A stretch of 64,000 nt of DNA from Trichoderma breve (taxonomy: Eukaryota; Ascomycota; Sordariomycetes; Hypocreales; Hypocreaceae). Position 1 is the stretch's first letter. Each line of letters opens with the position of its first letter. The stretch lies in NCBI RefSeq assembly GCF_028502605.1, contig NC_079234.1, forward strand, positions 682,001-746,000, read 5' to 3'. Below the pieces are notes generated by a model, which was not told the DNA's origin, did not search any database, and saw only the letters and a list, made by a program, of their open reading frames with translations. Positions 47,051-59,046 of the stretch are shown here, one piece after another. The position numbers were made by a program, and so were the translations under genes.

Positions 47051-48319
47051 ATGAGGGCTTCGACAACACTCAGAGCTGGGCGACTGGCCCAATCCCTCTC
47101 ACGGCCGCTCTTGCAGGCTCCAGCGGCCGTGAGAATCAACAGCCGCAGCCACAGCACCGCCGTCGAGACTCCCCTCAACTTTGGAGCTGCCCCTCCCCCT
47201 CCCCCGCAGCAGCAGAAATCGGGCCTGGATGGGAAGAAGCTGCTTGCAGATGCAGTGGCAGCGACGAAGCCGCGAAACAACTGGACCAGGGAGGAGATTG
47301 CCGCCATTTACTACCAGCCTCTGCTGGAGCTGACGTACCAATCGGTAAGAATGCGACCAATTAATTACATGAATTTGATGCTGGACACCAGAAACTGACG
47401 ATTGATTGTGCAACAGGGACAACTGCACCGTCGCTTCCACGCCCCTGGCGAAGTCCAGCTATGCACCCTGATGAACATCAAGACTGGAGGCTGCTCCGAG
47501 GACTGCTCTTACTGCGCCCAGTCGACGCGCTACTCAAAGGACACGGGCCTCGCGGCCAAGAAGATGGAATCGGTCGAGTCCGTGCTGGAGGCGGCCCGTC
47601 AGGCCCGTGACAACGGCAGCACGCGCTTCTGCATGGGCGCCGCATGGCGTGACATGCGCGGCCGCAAGTCGGGCCTGAAGAACGTTGTCGAGATGGTTAA
47701 AGGTGTCAAGGCTCTGGGCATGGAGGCATGTGTCACGCTGGGCATGATTGATGCCGAACAGGCTCGCCAGCTCAAGGATGCTGGATTGACTGCCTATAAC
47801 CACAATGTCGACACCAGCCGCGAATTCTACCCCTCCGTTATCTCGACTAGATCATACGACGAGCGCCTGACTACGCTGGGACATGTTCGCGATGCCGGCA
47901 TCAACGTCTGCTCTGGCGGTATCCTCGGCTTGGGAGAATCATCTGAGGATCGTGTTGGTCTGCTGCACACCGTTTCCACGCTCCCAAAACACCCTGAGAG
48001 TTTCCCCGTCAACGCTCTGGTGCCCATCAAGGGAACTCCTCTTGGCGATCGCGAGCCCATTGCCTTTACAAGCATGCTGCGCACCATCGCTACGGCCCGT
48101 CTCTTGATGCCCGCGACCATCATCCGCATTGCTGCTGGCCGCAAGACTATGTCGGAGGAGAAGCAGGCGCTTTGCTTCATGGCTGGTGCCAATGCCATCT
48201 TCACTGGAGAGAAGATGTTGACGACGGAGTGTAATGGCTGGGACGAGGACAGCGCCATGTTTGGCCGATGGGGACTGGAGCCCATGAAGAGCTTTGACAA
48301 GAAGCCTGTGGAGGTCTAG
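47051..48319 (+). CDS. bioB: Biotin synthase
   Basis: Exons 47051-47344 and 47417-48319 give 398 residues. This radical-SAM enzyme inserts sulphur into dethiobiotin, the final step of biotin synthesis. The [4Fe-4S] motif is Cys124-x3-Cys128-x2-Cys131 (CSEDCSYC), followed by AQSTRYSKDTGL. Other family blocks are CMGAAWR, LTAYNHNVDTS, INVCSGGILGLGE, NALVPIKGTPL and RIAAGRKTM. The first ~45 residues are Arg/Ser/Ala-rich without acids (MRASTTLRAGRLAQSLSRPL), a good mitochondrial presequence, matching the location of yeast Bio2. An in-frame non-ATG extension exists upstream but the ATG at 47051 fits the presequence. It lies 163 nt from the convergent bioF stop. Confidence 0.97.
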
Positions 48320-48482
48320 AGTACAAGTCTTTAGATGTCTTATGAGAAGAATAAATGAAAAGCAAAGCCCGGGAAAAAAATGTCGTTACAGGAAAAATGG
48401 CGTGAAGACGGTCCTAGCGAGCCTTCACCATCAATATATAAATCTATACATATACTTATTTTACAGATGCATGTCTCTATCA

Positions 48483-49837
48483 TCATAATTTACTTTTTAT
48501 AGCGCCCGTCACCCATTCTTCCACTGCTCTACACAGTCCCTCTACTTCCTCTACCGTATTCCCAGCATGCAAACACACTCTCACTCTATCCTGTCCCGCC
48601 GGAACCGTAGGTGCCACAATCGGCCTCACCGTAAAGCCTCTCTCCTGACAGTACTGCGCCAGATTCCTTGCCCGACTTGTAAGCAGCGGCAGGATGGGCG
48701 ACTGTGGTGCTTCGGGATTGATACGGAAGAGTTCTGGTGATGGGCCATGTCGTTCAATAAGCTGGCTGAGAAGTGTGTGCATGTGATGGATGAGTGATTG
48801 GAGGTTTTGGACGAGAGAGTCTGCGTGGCCTTGGGCGAGAAAGTCGTAGGTTGTGCGTATGCTGGCGAGGGAGGGAAAGGCCATGGCTGTGGTGTAGATG
48901 AAGCTGCGGGCGTAGTTGATGAGGTAGGATCTTGTCGTCGATGAGCAGAGGACAATTGCTATGCAGCTTTTGTTAGTATCCATATTGAACTAGAAGAGTG
49001 GGAAAAGATTAAGAAGAGAAGCTTACCGCCAGAACATCCCATGGCTTTGCCAAAAGTATGTACGCGCGCCCATATCCTGTCTTCTAGTCCAAGCTGACAG
49101 ACAAGACCTCTTCCCTGGCGACCAAATATCCCCGTGGAATGCGCCTCGTCGACAATCACGTAGCCGTTTCCCTGCGGTAGTCTTTTCTCTACGCATTCGA
49201 CGATTTCTTGTAAAGGTGCGAGGTCTCCGTCCATGCTGTATACACCTTCAACAGCGATGAAGATGTTTTTCTTGCTGCTTGATACTAGGGTATCCTCTGC
49301 TAGGCTTTTCAACAAAGAGTCTAGGCTTGGGTATTTGCTTGATGCAGAGGATGTAGCTGCATCATCGTATACTTTGTTGTGCGCAAAGGCGATTCTCTGC
49401 GCTCTGCTTAGTTTCATTCCATCATGGACGCTCGCATGGATCAATTCATCGTATACAATGACATCTCCCTTCTGCGGCACGCAAGCAAACAGCCCCGTGT
49501 TAGCCTCAAACCCTGAATTGAACAACAATCCTGCATCTGCCCCGTGAAACTCGGCGATTCTTCTTTCCAGATCCTCTGTGAAGGCTGAGTTGCCGTCTAG
49601 CAGGCGAGAACCTCCGGATCCGAGGCCGAAGCCGGCTTTGGGGCTGGATGACTGCAGATGGGGCAGGATGAATGACACATAGGCGGCTTTGACGGCGGGA
49701 TTGGAGGATAGTGACAGGTAGCTGTTTGAAGAGAAATCGACGGAGTCAGAGGATGGGATTGTGAGGCGGCGGAGACGGCCTTGGGTGAGGCGGGATGAGA
49801 GGATGGCGGCGAGGGTGTTGTCGAGGTTTGGAGGCAT
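48483..49837 (-). CDS. bioF: KAPA synthase (8-amino-7-oxononanoate synthase)
   Basis: Exons 49837-49027 and 48958-48483 give 428 residues. It is a PLP alpha-oxoamine synthase that condenses pimeloyl-CoA with alanine to KAPA, the first dedicated biotin step. Landmarks are VDFSSNSYLSLSSNPAV, GSGGSRLLDGN, FNSGFEANTGLF, EGVYSMDGDLAPL, VDEAHSTGIFG and the PLP lysine K264 in HTFGKAMGCSGA at the intron. The protein ends in Ser-Lys-Leu, a canonical peroxisomal signal (PTS1), which agrees with the published finding that fungal KAPA synthase works in peroxisomes. Its gene sits between bioB and bioDA; it diverges from bioDA and converges with bioB. Confidence 0.95.
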
Positions 49838-50686
49838 GACTTTTTTTTTTCTCCTGCTTGGAGTTGCTGATCGAGCTCAATTGGAGGACTCTTTCAAACT
49901 GAATGTTTGCTATACTGTCACTGTTGCTGTTCAATGTAGATCAATTGCATGCACGCCCTTGCCGTGAAACGCAACTGGTTAGTTCAGCTCATAGACAAAG
50001 CCGAATATGAGATGCAGTCAAACGCGGCCTGTATCGGCGTCCCATGCAGAAAATGCATCAACCACCCATCACATGTCTAAACTAGGAAAAACCCCCCCAA
50101 ATATCCACATCCACTTCGGCTGTCAATCTCACAGTTTCCCAAAAATTGCCAATCTAATACCGTAATCTAATCAATTACAGAAAACGATTGAATTGCCGCT
50201 TGTCCGTGTTGGGGCAAATGTGACAAGACAAGCTCATCCCGCGGAGACCCGGTTGAGGCTGTTTACTAAAAGTTGCCGGGACAGTGAGGGATTTCGAGTT
50301 CTTGTCATTGAGCCGGCCCGGGATCGATCGATAGCTTTGGGAGCTTGTCTGTTTAGTTTCTTTTCTCGGCTCAGGGCTGGAGCAAAAAAGTCAAACTCCA
50401 CTCCAGAATTGGGTGAACGGAGATCGGCAAAGAGGCCCCCAACAAAAGAAACTGTGTAAGAAAAAATTAAAGTGAGATGGGAAGCTTGAAGCTCGTCGTA
50501 TCCCGCCCATTACCCTTTTGGGTGTAATTCCACATTCCATCTTCGGCTCTTCCCCTCCAACTTTCTAGGCTCTTGAAGTTGAACAAAAGATCAGCCCATT
50601 TTCTCTTCTCGTGGACTGTTTGGTTTGTCTGTCTAGCAGAATAGTCAATCAATTAGTCTCTCTTCTTTTTCTTTGTTTCGATTGAT
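49838..50686. promoter_or_regulatory. Shared divergent promoter of bioF and bioDA
   Basis: An 849-nt non-coding region between the two biotin genes. A CCAAT box lies at 50149-50153, and a T-run close to the bioF start (49839-49850). No other distinctive motif could be assigned. Joint control of bioF and bioDA is inference. Confidence 0.6.
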
Positions 50687-53387
50687 ATGCCGGTGCCGCC
50701 GCCGCCGCCACTGGCATCGCCGCTCTGGCGGTCGCTGCGATCGTACCAGATCTTTGGTGCCAATACCGAGGTGGGGAAGACGGTCTTCTCAACGCTGTTG
50801 TGCAAGGCTGCTGCGAGACGGAGCCCTGGCGGCGTAGCGTTTCTGAAGCCGGTTTCGACGGGGCCGGATAGCGAGGCTGATGATCGGTGTAGGTGATGGT
50901 CCTTGTCAAGCGAGTGTGTTTGTGTTTTATGGAATTGCGGTTAACACATGGGTAGATGATGAAGATGTTGATCCAACACTTTGGATTTGATGGTGTAGTG
51001 CTGTTGATTGACCAATTCATTATCTGTATAGTCACATCTCTAAGTTCGCCTCGGATGTCTCCAACAAGACTCTGTTTCAGTATAAAATCCCAGTTAGCCC
51101 ACACATTGCAGCTCGGGTCTCCAATACCGTAAGTCATCACAGCTTCATAAGAAGCATCTCACCTTGCTTGTACCTCATCTCATGGTGCAATCTCTCAATT
51201 TAGACAATTCCCTCAAACGACACCCTTCTCTTCCAATGCCGAGACTACGCAGCTCAATGCGCCAACATCGGCAGGAAATGGCTGTTTGTCGAAACCGCAG
51301 GAGGCGTTCACTCTCCCGGCCCTTCAGGCACAACTCAAGCGGATCTATACGCACCGCTTCGACTTCCAGTTGTTCTTGTGGGTGATTCTCGTCTTGGGGG
51401 CATCTCTCAGACGATATCGGCCTTTGAGTCACTCCGCATGAGAGGCTATGATGTTGAATCGGTGGTGCTGTTCAAGGAGGACAAGTATCAGAACTTTGCC
51501 TATCTGTCAGAATACTTCGCGGAGCATCATAATGTGCCCGTCGCGGGCGTGATTGAACCGCCGGAAAGGAAATCAAACCTCGAGGAGGATGTCCGAGCAA
51601 TGTCACAGTACTATGAAGAGCAATCTCAGGATGGAAACACGACCAATGTCATTTCCCACCTGGACAGCCGTCACGAGGAGCGCATTGCATCTCTCAATTC
51701 CATGGCAACCGAAGCTCTGCAGAAAATATGGTATCCTTTTGCCCAGCACAGTCTTTTTACTGGACCAAAGGACATTAATGTCATCGATTCAGCCCACGGC
51801 GACTACTTCCAGACGCTGGCCCCTTCCTCTCCAACATCACAGACCGATAGCCTACTCCGAGCCTCATTCGATGGTTCTGCTTCCTGGTGGACGCAAGGTC
51901 TCGGTCATGCCAATCCCAAGCTCACTCTTGCTGCCGCTTACGCCGCCGGTCGGTACGGCCACGTCATGTTCGCCGGTGGTATTCATCGTCCTGCCGCAGA
52001 ATTATCCTCAAGACTGCTCAAGGGGATGAACAGTCCGCGACTTAGTCGGGTCTTTTTCTCTGACAATGGCAGCACTGGTATCGAGGTCGCTCTCAAGATG
52101 GGTCTTCGAGCAGCCAAGCTCCGATACGGATGGGCTGCAGAGGAGAAGCTCGGGGTTGTTGGCCTCAAGGGCTCTTACCACGGCGATACCATTGGTGCCA
52201 TGGACTGCTCGGAGCCGAGTGGATATAACGAAAAGGTCGAGTGGTATGTTGGAAAAGGCCACTGGTTTGACTACCCGACTGTGTTGTGTGTTGGTGGCAA
52301 GTGGCGTGTGAATGTGCCTGAAGAGCTGAGGCAGGCTTTGGGCGAAGATGCAGACTTTGGCTCGCTGTCGGAAATCTTTGATGTTCGTGGGAGAGAACAA
52401 AAGGGCCACCATCTTCGATACGAGACCTTTATTCGAGAGACGTTGGAGAGGCTTCAGAAGCAGGGCCGGAGGTTTGGCTCTGTCATTATCGAACCAGTTG
52501 TCCTCGGTGCTGGAGGCATGGCGTTGGTGTAAGCATCTCTCTCTAACAGTTTTATCAGACACGAGACCTGTCGCTAACTCACTTTGTGCAGAGATCCTCT
52601 TTTCCAGCGCGCCCTCGTCAACGTTGTTCGCAAATCTCCAGACCTCTTCCGCAAGCCAAACGCGCCCATCGAAGAATCTCCCAGCAGTTCCACCGCGTGG
52701 ACTGGCCTCCCAATCATCTTTGATGAGGTCTTCACTGGCCTCTACCGTCTTGGTCGCTTCACGTCATCTTCTTTCCTTGAGACGTATGCCGATATCTCTG
52801 TTCATGCAAAGCTTCTTACTGGAGGCCTGGTTCCGCTCTGCACGACGCTTGCTTCGGAGGATATTTTCCAGACGTTTAATTCTCCGGATAAGACTGATGC
52901 GCTTCTCCACGGGCACAGCTACACGGCTCATCCCGTAGGCTGCCAGGTCGCCGTAGAGTCCGTCAAGGAACTGCAAAGGATGGACCACAGCGGATCCTGG
53001 AACTGGGCCAAGTCACAAGGCTGGACAACCCCTGAGGCTTCTTCTTCCGCAAGTGGCCAGCCCGCGGTCGACATCTGGTCAACCTGGCCGCGAAATCTCG
53101 TGGAGGATCTGTCTCGTCAGACGGATCGTGTAGCTGGAATCTGGGCTCTTGGAAGCGTTCTTGCCATCCATGTCAAGGATGCAGCGGGCAGCACGGGATA
53201 CTTTAGCGATGCTGCGCAGAGTCTTCGGGATGGCCTCATTGCGGGCGATGCGGAGGGCGCTAATGGCTCGTGGAACGTGCATTGCAGAGTTCTTGGAAAT
53301 GTTCTGTATCTGATGGCGAGCCAGAAGACGATGGAGGAGAGCGTTGCGCAGATTAGTTTGTTGCTGAGAAAAGGATTGAACGCGTGA
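50687..53387 (+). CDS. bioDA: Bifunctional dethiobiotin synthetase / DAPA aminotransferase
   Basis: Four exons (50687-50886, 51032-51128, 51204-52528, 52592-53387) give 805 residues. The N-terminal BioD domain has the ATP P-loop GANTEVGKT at residues 24-32, the AFLKPVSTG segment, and ETAGGVHSPGPSGT before PVVLVGDSRLGGI. From W275 (WYPFAQH) on is a class III PLP aminotransferase (BioA): DGSASWWTQGLGHANP, FSDNGSTGIEVALKMGLRAAKLR, SYHGDTIGAMDCSE, IIEPVVLGAGGM, IFDEVFTG and PLP lysine K614 in HAKLLTGG. The protein turns KAPA into DAPA, then dethiobiotin. BioD-BioA fusions are known in plants (BIO3-BIO1) and fungi (Aspergillus biA). The N-terminus (ASPLWRSLRSYQ) may be a short mitochondrial signal. 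Confidence 0.95.
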
Positions 53388-54792
53388 GGTTTTGGTGGAC
53401 TGTGAAGAGTTGAAGAGAGGAGTTCAGTGCAGGTGCCAAAAATACACGCATCAAAGAATTGCGTTCCTGAAACAAAGAATATAAGAAAAAAAGCATTGAA
53501 TAGCTTTGCTGCTCCAATAAGCAAAAACGCTGTTATTTCTGACTTCTCCTAACCTACTTTTGCTATTGGGTCATAATACCTTGATACGCATCACATATTT
53601 GGTGTAAGGCTAGAGCAGCATCCATTATAATATCCGTATCCCAATCTTGCTGAATCCCCAGTGTGTACCTAAATATGCATTCTGTCACTCCTGGCAATTT
53701 TGGCGATTGGTCAAATCATGCCTCAAGTCCATCGTTTCCTCTTCGATTCTACGTAACTGGCGCACATATTCCATCGACATGGCGATGCCAGACAAAAAAT
53801 GACTCCCGAATCGCTTCCATCAACAACTGGTCCCAAATCAGGCCCGTATTGCATAGTATCTCAATATAAGGACGTTCACTCATGATTTCCGACACTACAT
53901 CTTAGATAAAGAAACATACAGGTCATGATCTCGAAGCGTTCAGCCGTGTTACCAACTCCCATTCTTTGGGCGCGGGCTGTTCAGATAATATGGCAACTGT
54001 CACAGAGGGCTGATGGCGGCTGGCCAGCGTTCAGTCTCGCTTTGCTTCAACGAAAAATTTTCCTTTAGCCACCTTGGCTATGTGAATTGAGTCTCTCCAT
54101 GCCCTTGTTGCTTTTTTCTTCTCCTTTGCATTTCCACACTCCTGCAACTATTCTGCAGCAGAAGCAAAGGCATCAGCAACCGACGTTTGCCCTAATCATC
54201 GTTGTTTTGATTGAAGGGAAATAATTCCTAAGAGTAAGTCCAACTGCCCAAGTTTCCTTCTTGCCGAATTTTGTTCGTCGCTCTTCGACCGCGTTCGAGA
54301 TACATCGCGAGGCCTTGTCCTGCACAGATGAAAGAGAGATGAGAGGCCTATGTCGCCTATCAGGCTTCAAGGGATGGTTTCAATCGGATTGATACTATCG
54401 TCAGGTAAAGAACCAGCCTTGACAATCACGGCTAGTAGGTCATCTTTAGTATTAGGATAATCGTCCGCGTCGATAAATTGGATAGGTACTGCTATCAGCC
54501 TGTAAGAGCTACGGGCTGCCAATCTCGTCTTCTACTGACTAGAAGAAAGCAGAAATATAAATACAAGACTCGATAATCGACCTAATCATCATCGGTGCCG
54601 TGAGGCAAGCATTGCAAGTCAGCATTGCTGATTGACTTGAATCTTTTGGGCCTTTGTGTGCCACGGTCATCATCTTGGAGAGCCATACAGGCACGAAAGC
54701 TGACAAACTCTAGCAGATAGCGGCACGTTTCGAGTCGATACACAGACTAAATAACTCACCATCGAGACCATATCGCTGAAGACACTGGTGAA
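53388..54792. other. Intergenic, no gene supported
   Basis: About 1.4 kb downstream of bioDA and upstream of the acidic protein gene. Only short overlapping frames are present, with no recognisable RNA gene. Confidence 0.5.
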
Positions 54793-55806
54793 ATGGAGTT
54801 GTCGTGGAGACCTAGGTACGTAGGCGAAATCTATACATTCAGAAGACCGAGATCTGAAACATTAAATAGTCATGGCGATTTTCTTGCGGAAGAAGCATCA
54901 CGAAGCTTTCCATTCACCTTTGGCAGCTTCTTTTCCAACTCTGCGTCGACAAAACCCAGCAGAGAGGAATGGGTAAAAGATATTGGCGACGAATTCTTCC
55001 TTCAGCAGTCGGAGAGGCCACAACGAACACTTGCTAACGCACACATGCCGCCACCATATGACTCTGGCGATGATGGAGATGACGAACACGACGACGATGA
55101 TGATGAGAATGATGAGAATCATTTTGCAGACGATATTGAAAGATACTGCATCGACTTTAGTGATTACGTATTCAATGGGGTCGTCGATCGAATTGATCCT
55201 TTAGTCTTGGATCATGTCAGTCCATGCCTGTCGACAACTCGACAATCGTCTTCTTCCCTCAATCCGGCGCATGACGGCCACATCAGTCTACAAGACGCGA
55301 CATTTCCTGCCTACTTTCAGACCTTGGATGCAAGAATTCAGGGTGGCAAAAGAGGGACATCATGCCGCCATGAGCAAAGCCAGCCGGTGTTCCGAACAGA
55401 AGATGAGAACATCGAGAGCAACGCAGAAAACAGACGCTCAAAGGACCATAATCAGGGAAATGAACTAGGAGATTGTGTCATGGTTGAGGGAGAAGAAAGC
55501 GAAGACGAAGAAGACGAGATGACGGACTCGTGCTTGAATGTGATTGACCATCTGGACTACGTCATGTTCCCAACCGCCGAAGTTCTGGAATTCGTCCGCG
55601 GAGGAGAAATGGAAGTTCTGGAAGACGTTGATGATGAAGAAGAAGCCACCTGTAGGCGATTCCTAGGAGCGGAACAATATGACGAAGAAGACAAGAAGGG
55701 GCTCGGAAGGGAGGAGTTGGAGAACCGGGGCCGAAGGTGGTTCAGGTGCGGAGTCTTCTCCAAGGACGTGACTCGGCGACTCCACCGACTAAGATACGGA
55801 TGCTAA
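54793..55806 (+). CDS. Acidic low-complexity protein, unknown function
   Basis: A 337-residue single-exon frame starting MELSWRPRYVGEIYTFRRPR. Residues about 90-120 are a run of Asp/Glu (DDGDDEHDDDDDEN). A second acidic stretch lies near 230-250 and a third near 290. The segment DIERYCIDFSDYVFNGVVDR and the Cys-containing C-terminus (WFRCGVFSKDVTRRL) look more structured. No signal peptide, membrane helix or known domain was seen. The acidity suggests a nuclear or chaperone-like disordered protein, but that is only a guess. A single uninterrupted frame of this length and composition supports a real gene. Confidence 0.62.
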   Translation: MELSWRPRYVGEIYTFRRPRSETLNSHGDFLAEEASRSFPFTFGSFFSNSASTKPSREEWVKDIGDEFFLQQSERPQRTLANAHMPPPYDSGDDGDDEHDDDDDENDENHFADDIERYCIDFSDYVFNGVVDRIDPLVLDHVSPCLSTTRQSSSSLNPAHDGHISLQDATFPAYFQTLDARIQGGKRGTSCRHEQSQPVFRTEDENIESNAENRRSKDHNQGNELGDCVMVEGEESEDEEDEMTDSCLNVIDHLDYVMFPTAEVLEFVRGGEMEVLEDVDDEEEATCRRFLGAEQYDEEDKKGLGREELENRGRRWFRCGVFSKDVTRRLHRLRYGC

Positions 55807-57450
55807 GTTCGGCAGAAGAAAGGCTGCAGTGCATAATAGGGGAGGGGACTATTTTTGGGAGGGTTTTGTTATACTTCGCTCCGGAGTGTTTTGGCGATAA
55901 ACCCGATGATGCGGGCATAACGGGATCTCGCCGGTGGGCTTTGAACTTTGAAGGAGTTAATTAGGGATTGAGCAATTAATGAGCAGTGGTCCAAAGTCCC
56001 TCATTCTGCTAACAAGAGGATGCGAACGTTGACTCGGAGGAATGGCGCTCACAACCGAACGTGTATAGCATCACAGGTGGATACGATGTTGGATGCATTT
56101 TCGCAGGTGACTTCGCAACCCATCACATCAGCTTACCGTATATCTTGCTTTCCACGTGAAAAATGTGTAAATTATACACAAATGGAATCAAGTACTGTCG
56201 TATATGCTTTATGCCATCATACATAATATCACTGTAGAAATGCGCGTCATAACATGCTCGCATCGCGATTCTAGATGGCTTCATACGGGATTCTCGCCAC
56301 ACCATCTTGTCTCAGTGAGCTTGGCTAACAAACTCTCCTTTTTGCCCTTTCGACACGGATCCAGGAATATTGATTACATACTACCAAAAAATCCCGATAC
56401 TACCCAGTAATCCATGCTGTTTATCCTACGTGCTGGTTACCCTACGAAGCATAGATGGCTCTCATAAGCCCAGCGGCGCCGAGGTTGCGGTTGCAGCAGC
56501 ACATCAAGTATGCCGCAGAATGCAGCCAATCAGCCGCAACGCATAACCAATTTCGCCATTCCCGCTCTCCCTTACCGAAACTCTTTCATTTTTGCCTCTC
56601 CATGCAGAACACGGCCAGGAACGGAATACCCGCGGAGTCAAACCAGGCATCCTGAGGCAGCAACAAAGAGGGAGAAGGGCACCAGAAACCTTCGAAAAAA
56701 GCAACACAGCAGAGAGAATCTCGTTTGCCGACACCGCATGCCGGAGACTTGAACTATCCCTCGGGGCCTCGGAGCGATCGCAGCAAGCCCCCCTCCATTG
56801 CGGGAAGGTGGGTAAACTAAACCGGCCAGCCCTTGTGCCTGTCTCTGTTTGGCGACACGACACACGGAGACTTGAGGATTCCAAAGCTGGGCCATGCCAG
56901 AAGCCGCTACTGTCTACCGATTTACCCCATGGCTGTCTGGGGGGGCAGATTGCGGGGTTTGAGACTAGGACATGATGGATGTTTAGTTTCATGGGAGACG
57001 GTATTGGCTGCGTGTAATGGTGTTGTGTTTAGCTCGAGGTTGGCTGGGGTTTGGTATATATATATATCAACGGCCAGTTCGAAGCATCATCGTAAGAGTC
57101 CTGGACATTCGTGGTGTTGTGTGTGCTGCCTATCGACATCAAGTGATAGAGCTGTGCCTGTCAGCGACGAGAGCCGGAATCAAAAGTTAAATCTCCATCC
57201 AGCGATCATCACGGCATCCCACCACATTCCCATTGCTGTAAGCCCTACCGCCGTCGGTTGGTCAGCGCCGTTGACGACAAAAAGAGGCGCCGTCTCCGCA
57301 TCCCCGGGGCTAAACTGCATATAGAGAGCTTTTCCCTACCCAGAAAAAGCTGCAGCATCGCATCGTTATCTTTTTCCCTGGCCAAGTTATTCATTCTTTC
57401 GCAACAATCTCTGCGCCAAGTGTTCAAAGACAACAAAGACAGCCGCCGCC
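55807..57450. other. Intergenic region upstream of CYP53
   Basis: About 1.6 kb. It has no protein-like frame beyond short overlapping ones. A (TA) run lies near 57055-57067. The final ~200 nt are the C/A-rich leader of the P450 gene. Confidence 0.5.
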
Positions 57451-59046
57451 ATGGCGCTGATTGAATACGCCCTCTCGCCCTGGGCGATTGTTGCTCTTGC
57501 TGGAGCGCTGGTCGCATCGTATCTCTACCAGTACTTTGTCACATACGCACCACTGCGCCGGTTTGCAGCTCCCTTTCCAGCGCAGTTTTCGAATCTCTGG
57601 CTCTTGTCCGTGTGTCGTCGAGGCGATCGATACGCTACTGTCGACAAGCTGCACAAGAAGCTGGGCAAATTTGTGCGGATCCAGCCAAACCACGTCTCCA
57701 TCGCCGATGACGAGGCCATCAACCTCGTCTACGGCCACAGCAATGGCTTCTTGAAGTCGTATGGCTCACTTGTTTCAGACCTTTGAATGAGTTGTGTGCT
57801 GACTTGCAGCAGTGAATTTTACGATGCTTTTGTCTCCATTCGTCGTGGCCTCTTCAACACGCGCGACCGCGCTGAACACACTCGCAAGCGAAAGATGGTT
57901 TCTCACACCTTTTCCGTAAAGTCCATTGTTCAGTTTGAGCCGTATATCCACCAGAACCTCGAGTTGTTTGTCAAGCAGATGGATCGTCTGGTCGACACCA
58001 GCCAGTTCAAAGGCCAGGATGGCAAGAAGGAGGCTCGCATCGACTGTCTTCCTTGGTTCAACTATCTCGCCTTTGATGTCATTGGCGACCTTGCATTCGG
58101 CGCTCCTTTTGGTATGCTTGAAAAGGGTGTTGATCTTGCCGAAGTGCGAGATGCTCCCGACAGCCCGCCCATCTATGCACCCGCTATTGAGATTCTGAAC
58201 CGCCGCGGTGAAGTGAGCGCAACTCTGGGCTGCTTCCCGGCCTTGAAGCCCTATGCCAAGTACCTTCCGGATCCTTTCTACAGCAACGGTCTCGCTGCCA
58301 TCCAGAATCTTGCCGGAATCGCCATTGCCTGTGTGAAGCGACGCATCGACAACCCTCCTGACGTTGAACGCAAGGATCTCCTCGCTCGGTTGATGGAAGG
58401 TCGTGACGACAAGGGCGAGCCTCTTGGACGAGAAGAACTGACGGCAGAGGCTCTAACTCAGCTCATCGCCGGCAGTGACACGACCTCCAACTCGTCATGC
58501 GCGCTGTTGAACTATGTTGTCCGTACTCCCGGTGTCCTCGACAAGATGCAGGCCGAGCTCGATGCCGCCATTCCCAAAGGCGTCGATGTTCCCACTTTCG
58601 AAATGGTCCGCGATCTGCCCTACCTTGCCGCCGTCATCAACGAGACTCTCCGCCACCACTCGACTTCCGGCATTGGTCTCCCTCGTCAAGTTCCCCCAGA
58701 ATCTCCCGGCGTTACCATCTGCGGTGAATTCTTCACGGCCGGCACCGTCCTCAGCGTTCCTACCTACACGATGCACCACTCCACCGAGATTTGGGGCCCC
58801 GATGCCGAGGACTTTAACCCTGACAGATGGGCAAATGTGACCCAGCGACAGAAGGATGCGTTTATTCCTTTTAGCCACGGCCCTAGAGCTTGTGTTGGAC
58901 GAAACGTGGCTGAGATGGAGATGAAGCTGATTGCGGCTACCTGGGCGAGGAGATATGGTGCCAAGGTTCTGCAGGGGCCTATGGAGACGCGAGAGGGCTT
59001 CTTGAGGAAGCCTTTGGGATTGGATATTGCTTTGTACAAGAGGTGA
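57451..59046 (+). CDS. bphA: CYP53-type cytochrome P450 (benzoate 4-monooxygenase)
   Basis: Two exons (57451-57758, 57813-59046) give 513 residues. An N-terminal membrane anchor (about 8-30) places it at the ER. The conserved blocks GRNVAEMEMKLIAATW and ETREGFLRKPLGL, plus NTRDRAEHTRKRK and HNGFLKSEFYDAFVS-like segments, identify the CYP53 family, the fungal benzoate para-hydroxylases. P450 signatures: I-helix AGSDTTSNSS, ExxR E380-T-L-R383, and heme ligand Cys463 in FSHGPRACVG. The enzyme turns benzoate into 4-hydroxybenzoate, feeding the beta-ketoadipate pathway and detoxifying plant benzoates. No partner catabolic genes lie nearby in this window. Confidence 0.93.

Noticed and set aside
55807..57450. 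Several 60-160-residue frames upstream of the P450 gene
   Set aside because: They overlap in many frames on both strands, with no splice logic or domain signature; probably chance in moderately GC-rich spacer.
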